DNA of 64,000 nt from Phytophthora hibernalis. Taxonomy: Eukaryota; Oomycota; Peronosporomycetes; Peronosporales; Peronosporaceae. The number at the start of each line of letters is the position of its first letter. Within the stretch, counting starts at the first letter, position 1. The DNA lies in the NCBI GenBank assembly GCA_012656075.1, contig JAAKBF010000156.1, positions 110,616-174,615 on the forward strand, given 5' to 3'. Position numbers and translations under genes: made by a program. The notes beneath the pieces were generated by a model, which ran no database searches, was not told where the DNA came from, and saw only the letters and a list, made by a program, of their open reading frames with translations. This document shows, one piece after another, positions 1-11,626 of this stretch.

Positions 1-3000
1 CATCTTCCTGTTCATACTGTCGCTGTAGTGCATCATGTTCCTCTCGCATCTGATCTGCAACGACACCTTCCTCGAAACGCGCCTGTTTGAGGCGCTGCAG
101 CTCCTGCTCGTAGTGCGCAACGTTCGATTTCAAATTTGACATGCACTCGTCAATATCCGGGAACATGGTGTACATGAGGTCCCAGAGCGGCGCCACGATT
201 TTCTGCGCGAAGAAAAGCTGACCTTCAACCATCTTCAGTGGGTCATCAATATTCCTGTACGAGATCGGGATGTTTTCAGCCTGTTCCAATAGTGCCTGGT
301 ACGCAAATTCCTTCGAGATCATGTTGCTCCACTTCAGAGCCACCGGCTTCGGGAATACTTGACCTGACAGGTCGCTCGCATGCACAAGAGTCTTCACGAG
401 GAACATTCGATCCTCAACAGTACCATTGTAGGCCCAGCCACCCTTAGTTGACCGAGCACTAGCGGTACGGCCAAGCGCGCTCTTGGCACCAGAAGTAGAG
501 TGGAAACTGTTCGGTGCAGATCCACTTGTGCTTCCACGGGGAGTACCTGCTACAGAGCCTTCAGGCTGCATCACAGCATCACGCAACACGTTCAGGATCT
601 CTGAGCCGCGACTTCCTTGATCCTTAGAGGTCGTAATTTCAAGCATTGGCTTCGCTCCACTACTTGTTGCAATGATTGCAGTGACACTAGAGTTATCACG
701 CTTAGCCGACGAGATCGCTGTTGTGTCAACATGATGGCTTGTCGGGCGGAGTACCTTCTCGATCGCCTCCAGGAACTTGAAATGGTTTGCCATATCCGTG
801 CCCAAGATAGCGGTGATCACCATTTTACGCAGGTGGCGATAGTCAACAGGAGTCAGGTTCTGCAGGATATTAGCATTTTTCTCCTTGGAAATCAAGCGGA
901 ATGTCGTGTAAGCGTGATGGTGCTCCAAAACTGACTCATCGCTATAAAGCATCGCCAGCTGCGAGCCAGATACAACCTCGAAATCATTCGTGTGGCCAGG
1001 ATGGTCTACATCGTGACCCAGTGAAGCAATTAAGCAGGCTGCGATGTCCAACGGATGGAGCAATTGGCCTGCGTCGGTTGTACTCAGCAGGAGGTACGAC
1101 GCGTGAACCACCGAGAAGGCGTGCAAAAATTGTGGAACGGATTCGGGTGGTAGTGCTCCCTCATTGCCACAATAAAGTTCTGCAAGCAGTGCTTCGTTGT
1201 GTGTAGTACCTCTTCCACCTTGAAGTCGAGATACATCTCTTCCAGCAGCTTTGGTAGTGCAGACGATTCCGTGGTAAACACATTAAAATCCCAGGAAGGA
1301 AAACGTGAGCCTGGTGGCGCACTGAAGAGCAAACCAGACGGAATGCTCTCATTGCTTCCAACGAATTCGTACCCCAATCGACCGGACTGGTGGTGCTTGC
1401 CGACCACTGCGTGGCTAAGACGCTGGGCAGTCTGCACGGTAAGAACATTATCACTTAAATCGTCCTTGCCGTCCGTTAGAGTCGACAGAGCTGACTGCTC
1501 AACTTGAGTCTCAAGCTTGGCAGCTGCTGCGCATTCGGGGCAGTCCGCGACGTGTCGATTGCTGGGGACCAATGAATTCCGAAGGCAGGCTTCTGGGTGC
1601 CCGCGAGGTGCGGCTGCATAGCTCGTATAACACTCAAGCAGGTTCACCTGACTTCGAGCTCGCTTCGCCAGAACCTGCTCTGCACGCGTATCCGCTAGCA
1701 ACTTGATGTACTCGATCTCATTACTGCGTCGACGAAGAATCACTGCAACTTCACACGCAAATGCTTCAAGCGCACACTCATCGTCAAACGTAAAACCTGT
1801 CGACAATCCTGCAGTGATCCCATTTGGCACTTCACTCTCCACCTTGTTGATGATTTCCAGCACAGCAATAGGTCGGCTGCTACCAGCAGAAACTCCTTCG
1901 TTGGTTTGTGAAGATTCTTGAATGCCCACAGGAACGTAGAGCACACAACGTGAGTTTACACCTCGACGCTGGTCTGTCATCCAGTTGTAGCGACGATCCG
2001 CCGTTGGGTTCCGAACATTGAGCGTTTGCTGCGTCGTCGCTGCAAGGCCCAGCATGCTCGCTCGAAGAGGAATCCGAAGTGTCTCGTCGTAGTAGCTAGA
2101 AGACAGCGACCAAAGCTCTTCCGTGTCCCAATCCACCATAAAAGCGACACCCGCTCAGCCTTGGTAATATGACAAGCACCATCGATCACTCCGTCGACAA
2201 GGTTCAGCACCGTGTCCTCCGTATCCGACGAGCTAATAATGTGCAGCAGGGCTTTCTGAGTGCGCTCTGACAGCAGTACATCGTGAAACTCGATACATTT
2301 GCGCATGCACGAGCTCAAAATCGGCCCCAACCAGGTCAGCAGCTTCACATGGAGATCATCCATCACACGTCGAGTAGGTCGTGACGTCGTCGCTTCAATG
2401 ATCGCGTACACCGCGTCATGCTCCATCAGCGGCACGCAGAAAAGCTTTTGTCCCTGAAATTCTTGTGCCAAGTCCACTTCAGGATCGTATCCTTCTTCAC
2501 AGCTAAAATCCTCCAGGAACTGTGCTACCCTCGAATCCAGCGCCTCCCCTACGAGTCCTCGTGACGGAGCCAGCCCAGACTCTGTCGGGTTGCCGCGCGT
2601 GATGCGGGACATACTCTGCGAGTTCTGATCCACCAGAAAGACCGCAGCCCCTACCGCACCGAGATCGTCCTGTAAAAAGTCCAGCAGCAGTCGAATCATG
2701 AGCACCACGTCGTTCAGATCCAGAATTCTCTGTACCAGCTCCCAAAAGGCTCGATGTTTCTGTTCCATCAAGTAGCGGTCGTCACCATCGTCATCCTCCT
2801 TATCCACGTTCGACGGGCCTCCCACACACGACATGAGCCACGTTAACAAACCGTTCACGACCGAGAGCGGAGAGGTGCTGGAAGCTCTTCTCCTGTCCTG
2901 ATTACCCGTATCCACATTACCGAACCGGATTCCTGTCGTGCATAATGGTGCGTTGGGACTCGCGGTGTTCTGGTCACTTTCGCGTCGACGGCGTCGACCA

Positions 3001-3143
3001 GGCGTTTGGTGCAGGAGCTCGTCACCGTCGTCGCTGTACTGCGAGGAGGAGACGGTCGTGTCGGACAGCGAGTGCAGCTTCTGCTTGGGTTTCTTCTTGT
3101 CGGGGGACATGGCGCTGGGTTCGCTGCTGAAGACGTTCCCCAT
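1..3143 (-). CDS. GAF-domain 3',5'-cyclic-nucleotide phosphodiesterase (3' end outside window)
   Basis: Predicted class I phosphodiesterase that hydrolyses cAMP and/or cGMP. The start chosen is the ATG at 3143 (MGNVFSSEP). A Ser/Lys-rich N-terminus is followed by a first GAF domain (about 2750-2330) and a second (about 2240-1720, with LWSL and AVLEIINK strings typical of PDE GAF modules). The catalytic domain follows: an HNxxHAF-type motif near 1130, the signature HDVDHPGHTND near 1010-970, and a downstream VHASDLSGQ metal-ligand motif near 400. A Ser/Thr-rich insertion (about 700-440) interrupts the catalytic domain. The frame is open from 1080 to base 1, so the C-terminus lies outside. Two single-base frame breaks lie in A-runs on the plus strand, at 2140-2143 and 1125-1129. 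Everything around both is conserved, so I read this as one gene rather than three ORFs. The GAF domains suggest allosteric cyclic-nucleotide control, which is inference. Confidence 0.88.
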
Positions 3144-3181
3144 TTGTGTGGCTTTAGTATCTGTCGTTTTGTTATCTGTGC

Positions 3182-3925
3182 TTGACCCTGCGCTCGTTAA
3201 AGTGGCGGCGTGTCGCGGGTTTCAGTGGAAAAGTGGAACAAGTAGACTCGCGCTTTTGCTCATGGACGGCCTTCAAGTACACTCGCTCAGCTCACTTGAA
3301 ACTGGAGTGCGCACTCGATGGTCCCCTTGCAGTGTCGCTCCCTGAGAGCGAATGCCGCCGCGAGCAAAAACTGACCTTCGGGGCGTCGCATGCCGAAGCT
3401 GCTGCTCTATGTGCTTGTCCCTATCGCCTTACACTTCGTTTTTGTATGCCTGAAAAATACCTCATTTCACGCTCTCCCATGAGGTACCAATTGCTTCGTG
3501 ACGATTTTGTCGATTTCCATCTCAGCCCAGAACAAGTTTTAGAGACGCGTAGGCGAGCAATCGCAAACGAGACTCATTCTGTGTTGCTGGTGCAGCGCGC
3601 TCCACGACTGAATATTTACTTTAAAGTACATGCAGACACTCGCGATCACCACAACGAGGTTATGCCGCCTTCTAACCCCCTTCAAACTCGTTTCAACGAG
3701 GTATTTCGAAGCAGTTTCCAGAAAATAGAATGTGAACTTGTCTCAACCAAGGTTTCTTTCGCGACACATCAAACGTCGCCACCGACCACATTACATGTAA
3801 TGCAGCGACGTTTGCCCGCTGGACGTGCATCGGGTTGCAATGAACTCGACCTGACCTTCCACACTCCAGTTATCGCACTGGAATTTTACAATGAGGTCCT
3901 TACATGGACCTCGTGGCCAGCTTGA
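3182..3925 (+). CDS. Unrecognised protein, possible N-terminal membrane anchor
   Basis: Divergent from the phosphodiesterase, with only about 40 bp between the starts. One frame is open over 3182-3925 (247 aa), but its first ~90 residues look non-biological. A better start may be the ATG at 3390: it encodes MPKLLLYVLVPIALHFVFVC, a clear signal-anchor or signal peptide. It runs for 21 codons into an A5 run (3453-3457) and from there passes into the long frame (LLRDDFVDFHLSPEQVLETRR and on to 3925). A one-base loss in that run would unite the two. No family was recognised. The body has no obvious repeats and only moderate hydrophobicity. It could be a secreted or type II membrane protein. The coding call itself is uncertain. 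Confidence 0.35.
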   Translation: MTLRSLKWRRVAGFSGKVEQVDSRFCSWTAFKYTRSAHLKLECALDGPLAVSLPESECRREQKLTFGASHAEAAALCACPYRLTLRFCMPEKYLISRSPMRYQLLRDDFVDFHLSPEQVLETRRRAIANETHSVLLVQRAPRLNIYFKVHADTRDHHNEVMPPSNPLQTRFNEVFRSSFQKIECELVSTKVSFATHQTSPPTTLHVMQRRLPAGRASGCNELDLTFHTPVIALEFYNEVLTWTSWPA

Positions 3926-4193
3926 TGAGACGGATGGCACCGCATTTCCATGCCGCACCGCAAGACCGACGCCCCGCGCGGCAGAATGCAAATCGGCGCG
4001 GTCGTGCCCTTTCTTGAGATATTGTCAAGAACGAATGCGAAAATGAATGGTAATTTCAACTAACAAGCATCGTCTACAGCTTACCGGTGCAACGTTGGAG
4101 ACGGGCCCAGGTGACCGCACACTGCGACGAGCTCTGCGAAGAAGTCATCGTGGGGTGGCAGCACCTTCGCAGGGCACCGGAACGAAGCGGCTA

Positions 4194-4898
4194 TCAAATC
4201 TGCAGCCACGTGAGCAACCCGACGGCGGTCGTGGCTGGAGACGGCAGGAACTCCACGAGTCCGTCCTTCCAGCGACAGGACTCGTCGTAGAGGAACTCCA
4301 TGCTCTTGAGCAGCGACGGGTGCAGCATGTCGGGCTCGTTCTCGTAAAGCCACATGACGCCGGCCCAGACCACGGTCGCCAGCAGCGGGTACACGTGTTT
4401 GAACTGGTACTGCGCGAACGGTTGGTAGCCCTTGGCCGCCAGCACGCGCACCACGCTGATGAGCGTACGCGACATCAAGTACATGACGATCTGGAAGTTG
4501 ACGCTCGAGTAGCGACCCCACACCAGGTAACCACCGACGGCGCCCGCAACAGCCGCGTGCCAGTGCGCGCCAGGCTTCCCACCCCGAAGCCACGTGCTGT
4601 CCCAATGCGTGCTGCTTGTGAGCGCTCAGCACCGCCAGTACCGCCTTGTACACGCCCACGAACAGTGCCAAGTTCTTGCTGTGCTCAAACGTGAGACGCA
4701 CGACGCCCCGCAGCTTGTCCCGGATCGAACCCTTTTGGAAGAGGAAAATCATCACCATGGCTAACCACACAAGAGCTGTTAACTAGGAACTAGACAGCAT
4801 ACAAACGAGGCTCACGTACCGTGCGGGGCGCGCACCTTGGTACCGTAGAAGGAGCCATTGCGGACGCCGCGCAGAATCGCCAGCACCGCGTCCTGCAT
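4194..4898 (-). CDS. PXMP4/PMP24-like peroxisomal membrane protein (Tim17/22/23 superfamily)
   Basis: Two exons, 4898-4820 and 4760-4194, joined by a short GT-AG intron. The spliced start reads MQDAVLAILRGVRNGSFYGT, then KVRAPHAMVMIFLFQKGS. Later segments include VNFQIVMYLMSRTLISVVRVL and VYPLLATVVWAGVMWLYE, which follow the order of segments in peroxisomal membrane protein 4 (NGxxYGxKIRAPH, INMYLLSRVL, PLLTAVVWGxVLWLFE). The family consists of small multi-pass peroxisomal membrane proteins of poorly defined transport role. A single-base shift near the CCC run at 4578-4580 breaks the frame between the second and third segments. Length (about 215 aa) fits the family. The intron and both exon boundaries preserve the conserved motif, which makes the gene model firm. 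Confidence 0.85.
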
Positions 4899-5015
4899 AC
4901 CTTCTCGAGGTGAGCTCAAAAGTTTTAGTACCGGTACGGTAAATGTTAAACCGGCGGAATCGGTCGCTGATTGGTTAGAGCTTATCCTATATCAGTATGT
5001 ATGACGTTGAAGTTG

Positions 5016-7952
5016 CTAGCCTGTCTTGAGCTGTTCGTATGCCTGGGTGACGCGCATGTAGGCCCAGCTTAGTTCCTGTTGCCACAATGCAGGCAATGCA
5101 GCGGATAGTGCGTGCCATTTATCCGGATGCCACTCCAGAGACCGCCTGTGGTAGGCGCGGCGGATGACTGCGCGGCTCGTCTCGCCTTCGTTCAGACCCA
5201 GCAACGCCCAGGCGCTCATGTCAGCACGCGGGACGTCCATGTTGCTACTGTAGCGATGATACTGTCAGTCAGTGAAGGGGCAGACATAAATGAAGAGAAG
5301 ATACGTACGTGAACAGGTCGTAGAGCGGGCGTGGTAGGGCAAAGAGAAGACTCTGAGGAGGAGAGAAGCCGCTGAAGCTGAGACCGCCGAGGTTATCGAC
5401 CCAGTACTGTCCGCAAGAGATGGCGTTGACATGAAATGCACGTGGCAAAAGCAGTTTTTGTGTCTCATGTTGTTGAAGGCCACACGCACGGGGTAGTGGA
5501 GATCTAGCACTGCACTGGAAACGGGTGAACAGCTCGTCGCATCGAGTTTTCAGAGCTTGAGCAGCGAGGTCGGGGTGCACAAGAACTCGCGCAACTTCTT
5601 CGGTGACACCTTCTCCTGCTCGAAATGCGAGGGTAAACTCTCCAGCAGCAGTAAATTGCAGGTTCGAGAAGATGGCGGAACCGTTGGCTATCGTGGCATA
5701 TGACGACCCTTGCATTGTTGGCTGCTGGTGGATGCAGTCCTGCTGTTGGTCGTGGCTCCCGGTAAATATCGCGCTCACGTGTACAACATGGTTGGCATGA
5801 GCCTGGAACTGGACACTCTCGACCATGGGATCACCGTACTGGTCGATCACGTTCAGCACGAGTTGCAGTGGGCACATGGGGCGAAGCTCCGGGCAATTGT
5901 AGGATGAGTGGGCAATCCTTAAAGCCGCAGGATGCGCCACTGCTAGTCGACACTCCCTCACGAGCTGGCTGTTATCTTGAGTGCGAAGAAGCAACCGTGA
6001 CTGTCGAATGTGGTGTGCAAGACAACGACCTGGAGTCGTTGATATTGCTCCAGCACACACTTGGGCCACCATGTGCAACGGTACACCCAGAGATGTGGGC
6101 ACTTCCTGAGCACACCTCGCAGGCGCGATACTCGCTGCTGATCGGCATAGCACAATCAAGTTCGTTTCATCCATCCCGAAGGGAGCCTCAATAGCGCAGG
6201 CTGCGGGTGCGGATGTGGTTGCTCCTCGACACAAGGCCACTTTCGCGGACGGGCGGTTCGCAATTCGGGAAATCACCGTCTTGACACATGACGCAGGAGC
6301 TGTACTTTCAGCTTGCTGGCAAAGTGAAACTTTCAGTTCATCATCGTAGTATAATGGAGAGATCTTGAAGCAGCGAGCAGGCTCCAAGTTCCGTGCACCA
6401 TGGCAAAGCTGAGCTGCTATGCTTCCTGAAGCTGAGGCGGCGGATTGAAGACACTCTGTCACACATTCTGCGGGGCGCAGGGACTCGGTTTGACGGCAGG
6501 CAGCCACAGCATCATCGATACCCAGTCGCTGCACATTGATAAATCTCCGAAGTAAATTAAGGCACAACTGGGGTGCATCCGACGCAGCTTGCTGGCAGAG
6601 CTGTACACGAAGTTTGACCGAAAGCGATTGATTGTGCTCCGTATCTGCCAAACACTGACTTGGTGCGTCCGACATGGCCTGCTCACATAGCTTAACAGCA
6701 GCGGCGGATTCTGTCATGTCCAGGCCGCTTGAACCATTTAGCGACACTGCTCGCTGAAGAAGTAACCGGGCTTTTGAAGCACAGCTTGTAGGGTAGAGCG
6801 AGAAGAAGATTCCATCTTCAGAATGCTCAACCGGCATTGTGGAAGCCGCACAGAGACGTAGAGCTTGATCAGCAGTGAAAACGCGAACTGGGAAGACGCA
6901 CACACTCAATCACGGTGGTGGTATCTTTTGCGCGGCGACACAAGTTAGCCACAAGCGTACCGAATTCTGTTGTCGGAGAAACGATGATGGATCGGAAGGC
7001 AGCAACATTCGTGCATGAACTTTAACCTTCAGAGCACAGTCAATCGGGATAATTGCAGTATCCGCAATAACATCCTTGCATAATGATATTTGGGCATCTT
7101 GATCCATCCAGCCGAGCTTTTGCTGCGCTTCCAAGAAGCAAATGGAAGCAGCATCAGCACTGGAAGCCCCAGCACAAACTTCAGCGATAGTAGTCGGTGG
7201 AATACGTTTCTTGCCGAGTATGGAGGCGCACTTCACAAGAGTCGACAGATGTGTGCCATCCCCGATGTATCTGCAGAGAAGGAGGGTGGCAATCTCACTG
7301 CTTGCCCTGAATCTCAGATGAGGTTGAGCTTGTTTTACGCATTGCCTCAAAGCAGCTACTTCCCCTCAAAACCTCTGCAGAGTTCTGTAGCAGTCTCGAG
7401 TGCGTCATGAGCATCTCGTTTGCTGAGTGTTTTGCTCATCACAAGCCAGAGGAGCATGCACTTGGCTGGACGGTCGTCTTGGGCATGCCAGCACATTCGT
7501 ACGAGCGGGATCGTAGCAGCTACTGTTTTCAGCTCTACTTCGTCACTGGAAGCGGAGGCGGAAATCAGTATCTGTTGTCGCTCTTGTGCAGATATTGCCA
7601 GCCAACACTTCGCTGGACCTGTATTCTGTGCCCCTGAGCACAGCTGAACAATTGACGCACCACGTAGCAGATCAATTCGTGATGCGAACTTTGCACCCTG
7701 CAAAGCTCTCCCTGCCAAGGCCAATTTCGCACATTGACCAGGTGCAGTTGGATCTGTGCTTTTGTTGAGACCGTGTGAAAGATCTGGGCACAACTGCTCT
7801 TGCTGGGCCTGTGTGAAAGATCTGGGCACACTGCGAATGCACTTAATCCACGGTTCATTGGCGTTTGCAGCTCCTGCAACATGAAGAGATGGCAGGATAA
7901 TAAGAAGTACCCACAGAGCAAGATTTCGTCTCACCTGCCGAGCATGCTGCAT
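5016..7952 (-). CDS. Large secreted cysteine-repeat protein with C-terminal J domain
   Basis: The start chosen is the ATG at 7952, because it is followed at once by a signal peptide (LALWVLLIILPSLHVAGAANA). The next ~500 residues are a tandem array of degenerate units, each with an LC-x(2)-A-x(4-5)-P-x(2)-C core (examples VQLCQQAASDAPQLC and VALCRGATTSAPAAC), spaced about 40-50 aa. Then comes an Ig/filamin-like segment (LVLNVIDQYGDPM to GEFTLAFRAGEG). After a 61-nt intron (5308-5248) follows a J domain with the HPD tripeptide (EWHPDKW). Breaks are a one-base shift at the C4 run 7362-7365 and an in-frame TGA at 6910-6912. The Cys-repeat family is not one I can name. A J domain behind a signal peptide suggests an ER-lumenal or secreted Hsp70 cofactor, which is inference. 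Confidence 0.7.
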
Positions 7953-8226
7953 GCTGACTGAGTGCCTCTTCACGGACAGTCCCCAATTTCGTATTACGAT
8001 CGACGACTCTCCGCTCGCTTTTACAATCACCTTCTTATTCACGTCTGCACTATTCGTTCTTGTGTTGCCAAACGCCTGTGGCTATTGATCTCAGCATCAC
8101 TGGTTGTCAATCAGCGTCGGAGTCAAGTCGAGATACCTTTCTAGCCTCGCCGAATCCAAGCGGTGTCTTCACGGAAATCTGCCTTACGGGGCGTTACAGG
8201 ACCAAGATGATGCTAGTTTCGGGTTG

Positions 8227-9305
8227 CTAGATCTCCTTCGGCGGAGACAAGTCGCTAAAATACGGGTGGACCATAGCATCAGCCGCGGTGATTCGCTTTG
8301 CCGGGTCGTACTGCAGCATCTGCTCTAGCAAGTCCACGCCATCCGCGTCCAGCGTCGGCACAAGGTGCGCCAAGCTTTCCGGCGTCGGGTATACAGGGAA
8401 GTCCCGCTGTAAACACACACAAGTTTAGATAAACGGTAGCGAAACACGACGGGAAAGAACGAAACATGTCCTCACTCGATAATCCGGGAGCTCCACGATT
8501 GCGGGGTAAATCTCGACCGTAGGCGTGCCAAGCAGACGGAAGATGCGGTCGAGCTGGTCAGTCTCCGACGTGCCTGCAAACAGCGGACCGCCGTTCGCCA
8601 TCTCGGCGAAAATGCAGCCCACGCTCCAGATGTCAACAGGTGTCGAGTATTTCCTACAACCAAGCGGTCAGATCCGCAACACCAGGAATTCAAAATGATG
8701 GGAAACGTACCGCGATCCCATGAGGACATCAGGCGCGCGATACCAAAGCGTCACGACCTCGTGCGTGTAGCTTCTCACAGGGATGCCGAACGCACGCGCC
8801 AGACCAAAGTCAGCGAGCTTCAGCTCTCCCTCGCGGTTGATCAGCAAGTTCTGCGGCTTCAGATCGCTATCACACACTACCAGTTAGCACATTACTTCTA
8901 ACAATGGGCACATACAGCCAATAAGACCCACCGATGCAGCACACGATGCTGGTGGCAGTAGGCGATGCCGCGCAGGAGCTGGTACAGGAAGGACTTGAGG
9001 ATGGGCTTCTCCAGCCCCTTCTCGCAGACATCCAGGTACTTCTTCAGGTCCTGGTCCAGGTACTCGAACACGAGCGTGAGCTTCCGCTCGGTGTGCACGA
9101 TGTTGTACAGGCGCACGATGTTGCAGTGCTGCAGCTCCTTGAGCAGCGAGATCTCGCGAATGGCCGTGCTGGGGATGCCCTCGTCTTCGGCCTCCAGGCG
9201 AATCTTCTTCAACGCGATCACCTCGCCCGTCACGCGGTCCTTGGCCTTGTACACCACGCCGTATGTGCCTTCGCCGACCTTCTCCAGCTTCTGGTACCGC
9301 TCCAT
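8227..9305 (-). CDS. Cyclin-dependent kinase, CDK1/CDK2 type
   Basis: Four exons: 9305-8932, 8866-8711, 8653-8476 and 8406-8227. All have GT-AG boundaries, and together they give 295 aa, the normal CDK1/2 length, with no frame break. Motifs in order are the glycine loop (GEGTYGVVYKA), catalytic Lys in VIALKKIRL, the cyclin-binding helix PSTAIRE, HRDLKPQNLL, DFGLARAFGIP with the T-loop SYTHEVVTLWYRAPDVLMGS, and the CDK-specific DIWSVGCIFAEM. It is predicted to phosphorylate cell-cycle substrates when bound to a cyclin, in nucleus and cytoplasm. The Thr/Tyr inhibitory pair of the glycine loop (GTYG) and the T-loop Thr are present, so Wee1- and CAK-type control is expected. It is one of the few genes here without a homopolymer shift. 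Confidence 0.95.
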
Positions 9306-9567
9306 GGACTCGGGCGTGTGCGGGTGGCTATGCCGAAGGCGTTTGGAAGGTATTATAATCTGACAGGCTCTGATCAGAGCGGTAATTACCACCCACTTTC
9401 TTCTGTTGGGTGAATTTGTTGACTCGAAAACCCCGCTCGCGTTTTGTTCAATATCGAAAAGACACAAGTAAATAACCCACAGGTTAAACATTTAAAAGAG
9501 AGAAGAACCCAATGTAGAGCTGGGCGAAACAAGAACATGTCATTTTGAGCTGCTCTAAATTGAGCTT

Positions 9568-10846
9568 CTAATCCTTCAACGCTTCAGATGTGAAGTTGAA
9601 TTCTACCGGCTTGGCCGCTGGTTCGCGTGCTGCCGTAACAGAGAAAATGAGGCGCGGCACTGTGGCCAACGGCGACGTCGAGTCCTTCGGGTCTGCGTAG
9701 AGATCCTTGAGATACGTCTTGTACGCCGGCATGAAGCGGTCCACGAAGTCGCGCACCTCTTCGGGGGTCATGGCTGGCTTCCTGGCTTCCCGCAGGAGCT
9801 GCTCCGGCTGCTCGCGCCACCTGCTCGCCGTCGATAAGGTGGGCCAGAGGTGTAACGTTTGCAATGCTACAATTGCTATCTTAGAGAGCTGCTGAGAACG
9901 TACCGGTAGACCCAGTCCAGGTTGTCGATCTTGATCACAACCAGGGCGTCCAGCTCCACGTAGAACTTGTCAAAGGCACGCAGCTCTTTGTTCACAGCCT
10001 TCATGTGCTCACTTCGCGAACAAAATAGCATCATTAGGCAAGTATTCCTAGAGCAACCAGGGACAGTGAAGGGTTTCATTGTTCGTACCTCAGCTCAGGG
10101 CTCGACTCATCGATCGCTTGGAAACCCATACACCAGCCCTCAATCAGCAGCACGTCCAGCGGACCTAGCACCACAACATTAGAAATACGATCGGCATACA
10201 ACCATCGATTGCATTTGCAAACTATGCGCACCTTGTTTGCGGTCCCACTCAGTCACAGGAGCGCGATCACCACGCCCATTGTGTTGCGACTTGTCGTAGC
10301 GTGGTAAAGCGATCTCTTCAGTGGACGTCTTGCACTCCTTAACCAAGTCCAGCAGGAACGGTACGTCCATCGTGCCCGGGTTGCCGCGGTACTGTACAAT
10401 CCACCAAAGCCAAGTCAAGTTACCGGTAACCACCTCATTTATCTCTAAACAACAAAAATCTCCCACCTGAAGCAGTGGATTTCCTGGGTTGGCCTTCGCG
10501 AGCGCCAATTGCTGCTCGTGCTTCCAGTAAACATCATCAAGCGACATGACGGCGCACTTCTTGCCCATGAGCGCCAACGCCTCCTGCATGTACAGGAGGC
10601 CGTCGTCTTGCCACCGCCTTGCGGACAGCTCAGACCAATACAGACGCAACGCTTGGTGTCGCCTTGTTTCTTCTGCGCAGCCTCCACGACCTCCGTCGTC
10701 CAGCAGAACATGGGCAGGTAATAGTCGTCCACGCGGCGTCGCAGCGCTCGCTCGTCCACGGGCAGCGAGCGCTTGACGGCGTCACGGCGGATGAGCGCCT
10801 CGATGTGCTGGCGTAGCTTTTGCGTGCGTTCCACAAGATCTGCCAT
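9568..10846 (-). CDS. D-glycerate 3-kinase-like P-loop kinase
   Basis: Five exons: 10846-10467, 10391-10232, 10164-10089, 10011-9904 and 9820-9568. They total 977 coding bases, one short of a whole number of codons. The P-loop reads GLSCPQGGGKTT. Downstream are MSLDDVYWKHEQQ, NPLLQYRGNPGTMDV, LPRYDKSQHNGRGDR, LIEGWCMGFQ and LDWVYRWREQPEQLL, which is the motif order of the glycerate kinase / Tda10 family (related to phosphoribulokinase and uridine kinase). The expected reaction is phosphorylation of D-glycerate to 3-phosphoglycerate, as in the plant photorespiratory enzyme; in a heterotroph it would serve serine/glycerate salvage. The one-base loss lies just after the P-loop, near 10598-10601. 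The exon junctions restore all motifs, so I regard the gene as functional. Confidence 0.85.
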
Positions 10847-10910
10847 GTTGGATCCTTTTGGTCAATTGACGAAAGCGATGAACATGGCGCAAAATGAGAT
10901 GAGTCATAGA

Positions 10911-11067
10911 TACAGTAATCTGCTTCGTCAGCGAACACCTGATATATATAGAGAATGCAAGTTTATTTTATGTGGAAGCGATCTATGTATTTATATATCG
11001 AAATGGGAACATACAACTTGAAAGGTTATTTAATGCTGGGTGTTCGCTGAGGAAGCAGATCACTGTA
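10911..11067 (+). mobile_element. MITE copy A, pogo/Tc1-type
   Basis: A 157-bp element bounded by TA on both sides. It carries imperfect terminal inverted repeats of about 28 bp: the left end starts CAGTAATCTGCTTCGTCAGC and the right end is the inverse of CAGTGATCTGCTTCCTCAGC. The inside is AT-rich with no ORF. TA target duplication and ends starting CAGT are typical of pogo/Tigger and Tc1-like DNA transposons. It lies in the intergenic region between the glycerate kinase start and the next plus-strand gene. It is more diverged than copies B and C, particularly in the left end and centre. Confidence 0.85.
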
Positions 11068-11200
11068 CGAGCCGATACATGTAGACTCATAAATATAAAT
11101 TTTACTCTTCGTCTTTTATGGGGAAAGTTGTAGAGTACTTTCCACCGGGGCACCTCACAAAAACTCGCGCGACCTTTGTCTCCAGGAGATCTCCACGACG

Positions 11201-11491
11201 ATGCACAACAAGAAGAAGCTGGGGCAACAAGATCGTGAGGGTCAAAAGATGCACGCAAATGGCGTGGTGGTGTCGGGATCGCCTCCTCTCCAAACAGCAA
11301 ATGGTAAACCGAGGACAGGAAGTATGCTGAAAACAATAGCGCGCGTGTTCGATTCGTTGATTATGTACGACGCCTACACGTTTCGTTGGCTTGGCTTCGA
11401 TCCGCGTGAACACGACGATACCCGGAGTAAGCGCTCACAAAGATCACAAACGTCGGCCTCATTTTGGCATAAATTGGGTCGAACATGTTGA
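11201..11491 (+). CDS. Possible small hypothetical protein
   Basis: An open frame of 96 codons starting MHNKKKLGQQDREG and ending KLGRTC, between MITE copy A and the next gene. It has a lysine-rich N-terminus and a more hydrophobic centre (MLKTIARVFDSLIMYDAYTF). No family was recognised and there is no second line of evidence. It is reported because the stretch would otherwise be empty; chance is a real alternative. Confidence 0.25.
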   Translation: MHNKKKLGQQDREGQKMHANGVVVSGSPPLQTANGKPRTGSMLKTIARVFDSLIMYDAYTFRWLGFDPREHDDTRSKRSQRSQTSASFWHKLGRTC

Positions 11492-11626
11492 AGTAAGCAC
11501 AAAGTACCCAAATAATTAGGCTAATTAGGTTTTGGGGTACGTTTTTTTGGGGTCAAAGTATTCCGTCATTCCTATACCGGTACCGAAAGAAGCGAAGAAG
11601 CCGAACGCGTCTCCATTGTCATCCCG

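Noticed and set aside
2938..3345. Plus-strand ORFs over the phosphodiesterase N-terminus
   Set aside because: Shadows of the minus-strand gene, with low-complexity Arg/Ser translation and no family features.
6880..6960. Intron that would remove the TGA at 6910-6912
   Set aside because: The only good donor/acceptor pair (GTACGC...CCCAG) puts the downstream repeat out of frame.
6000..7952. Tandem repeats considered as a CRISPR or satellite array
   Set aside because: The repetition is at protein level with varied DNA, so it is a coding repeat.
8934..9413. 159-codon plus-strand ORF antisense to the CDK
   Set aside because: Lies opposite the conserved kinase exon; its composition reflects GC3 bias on the other strand.
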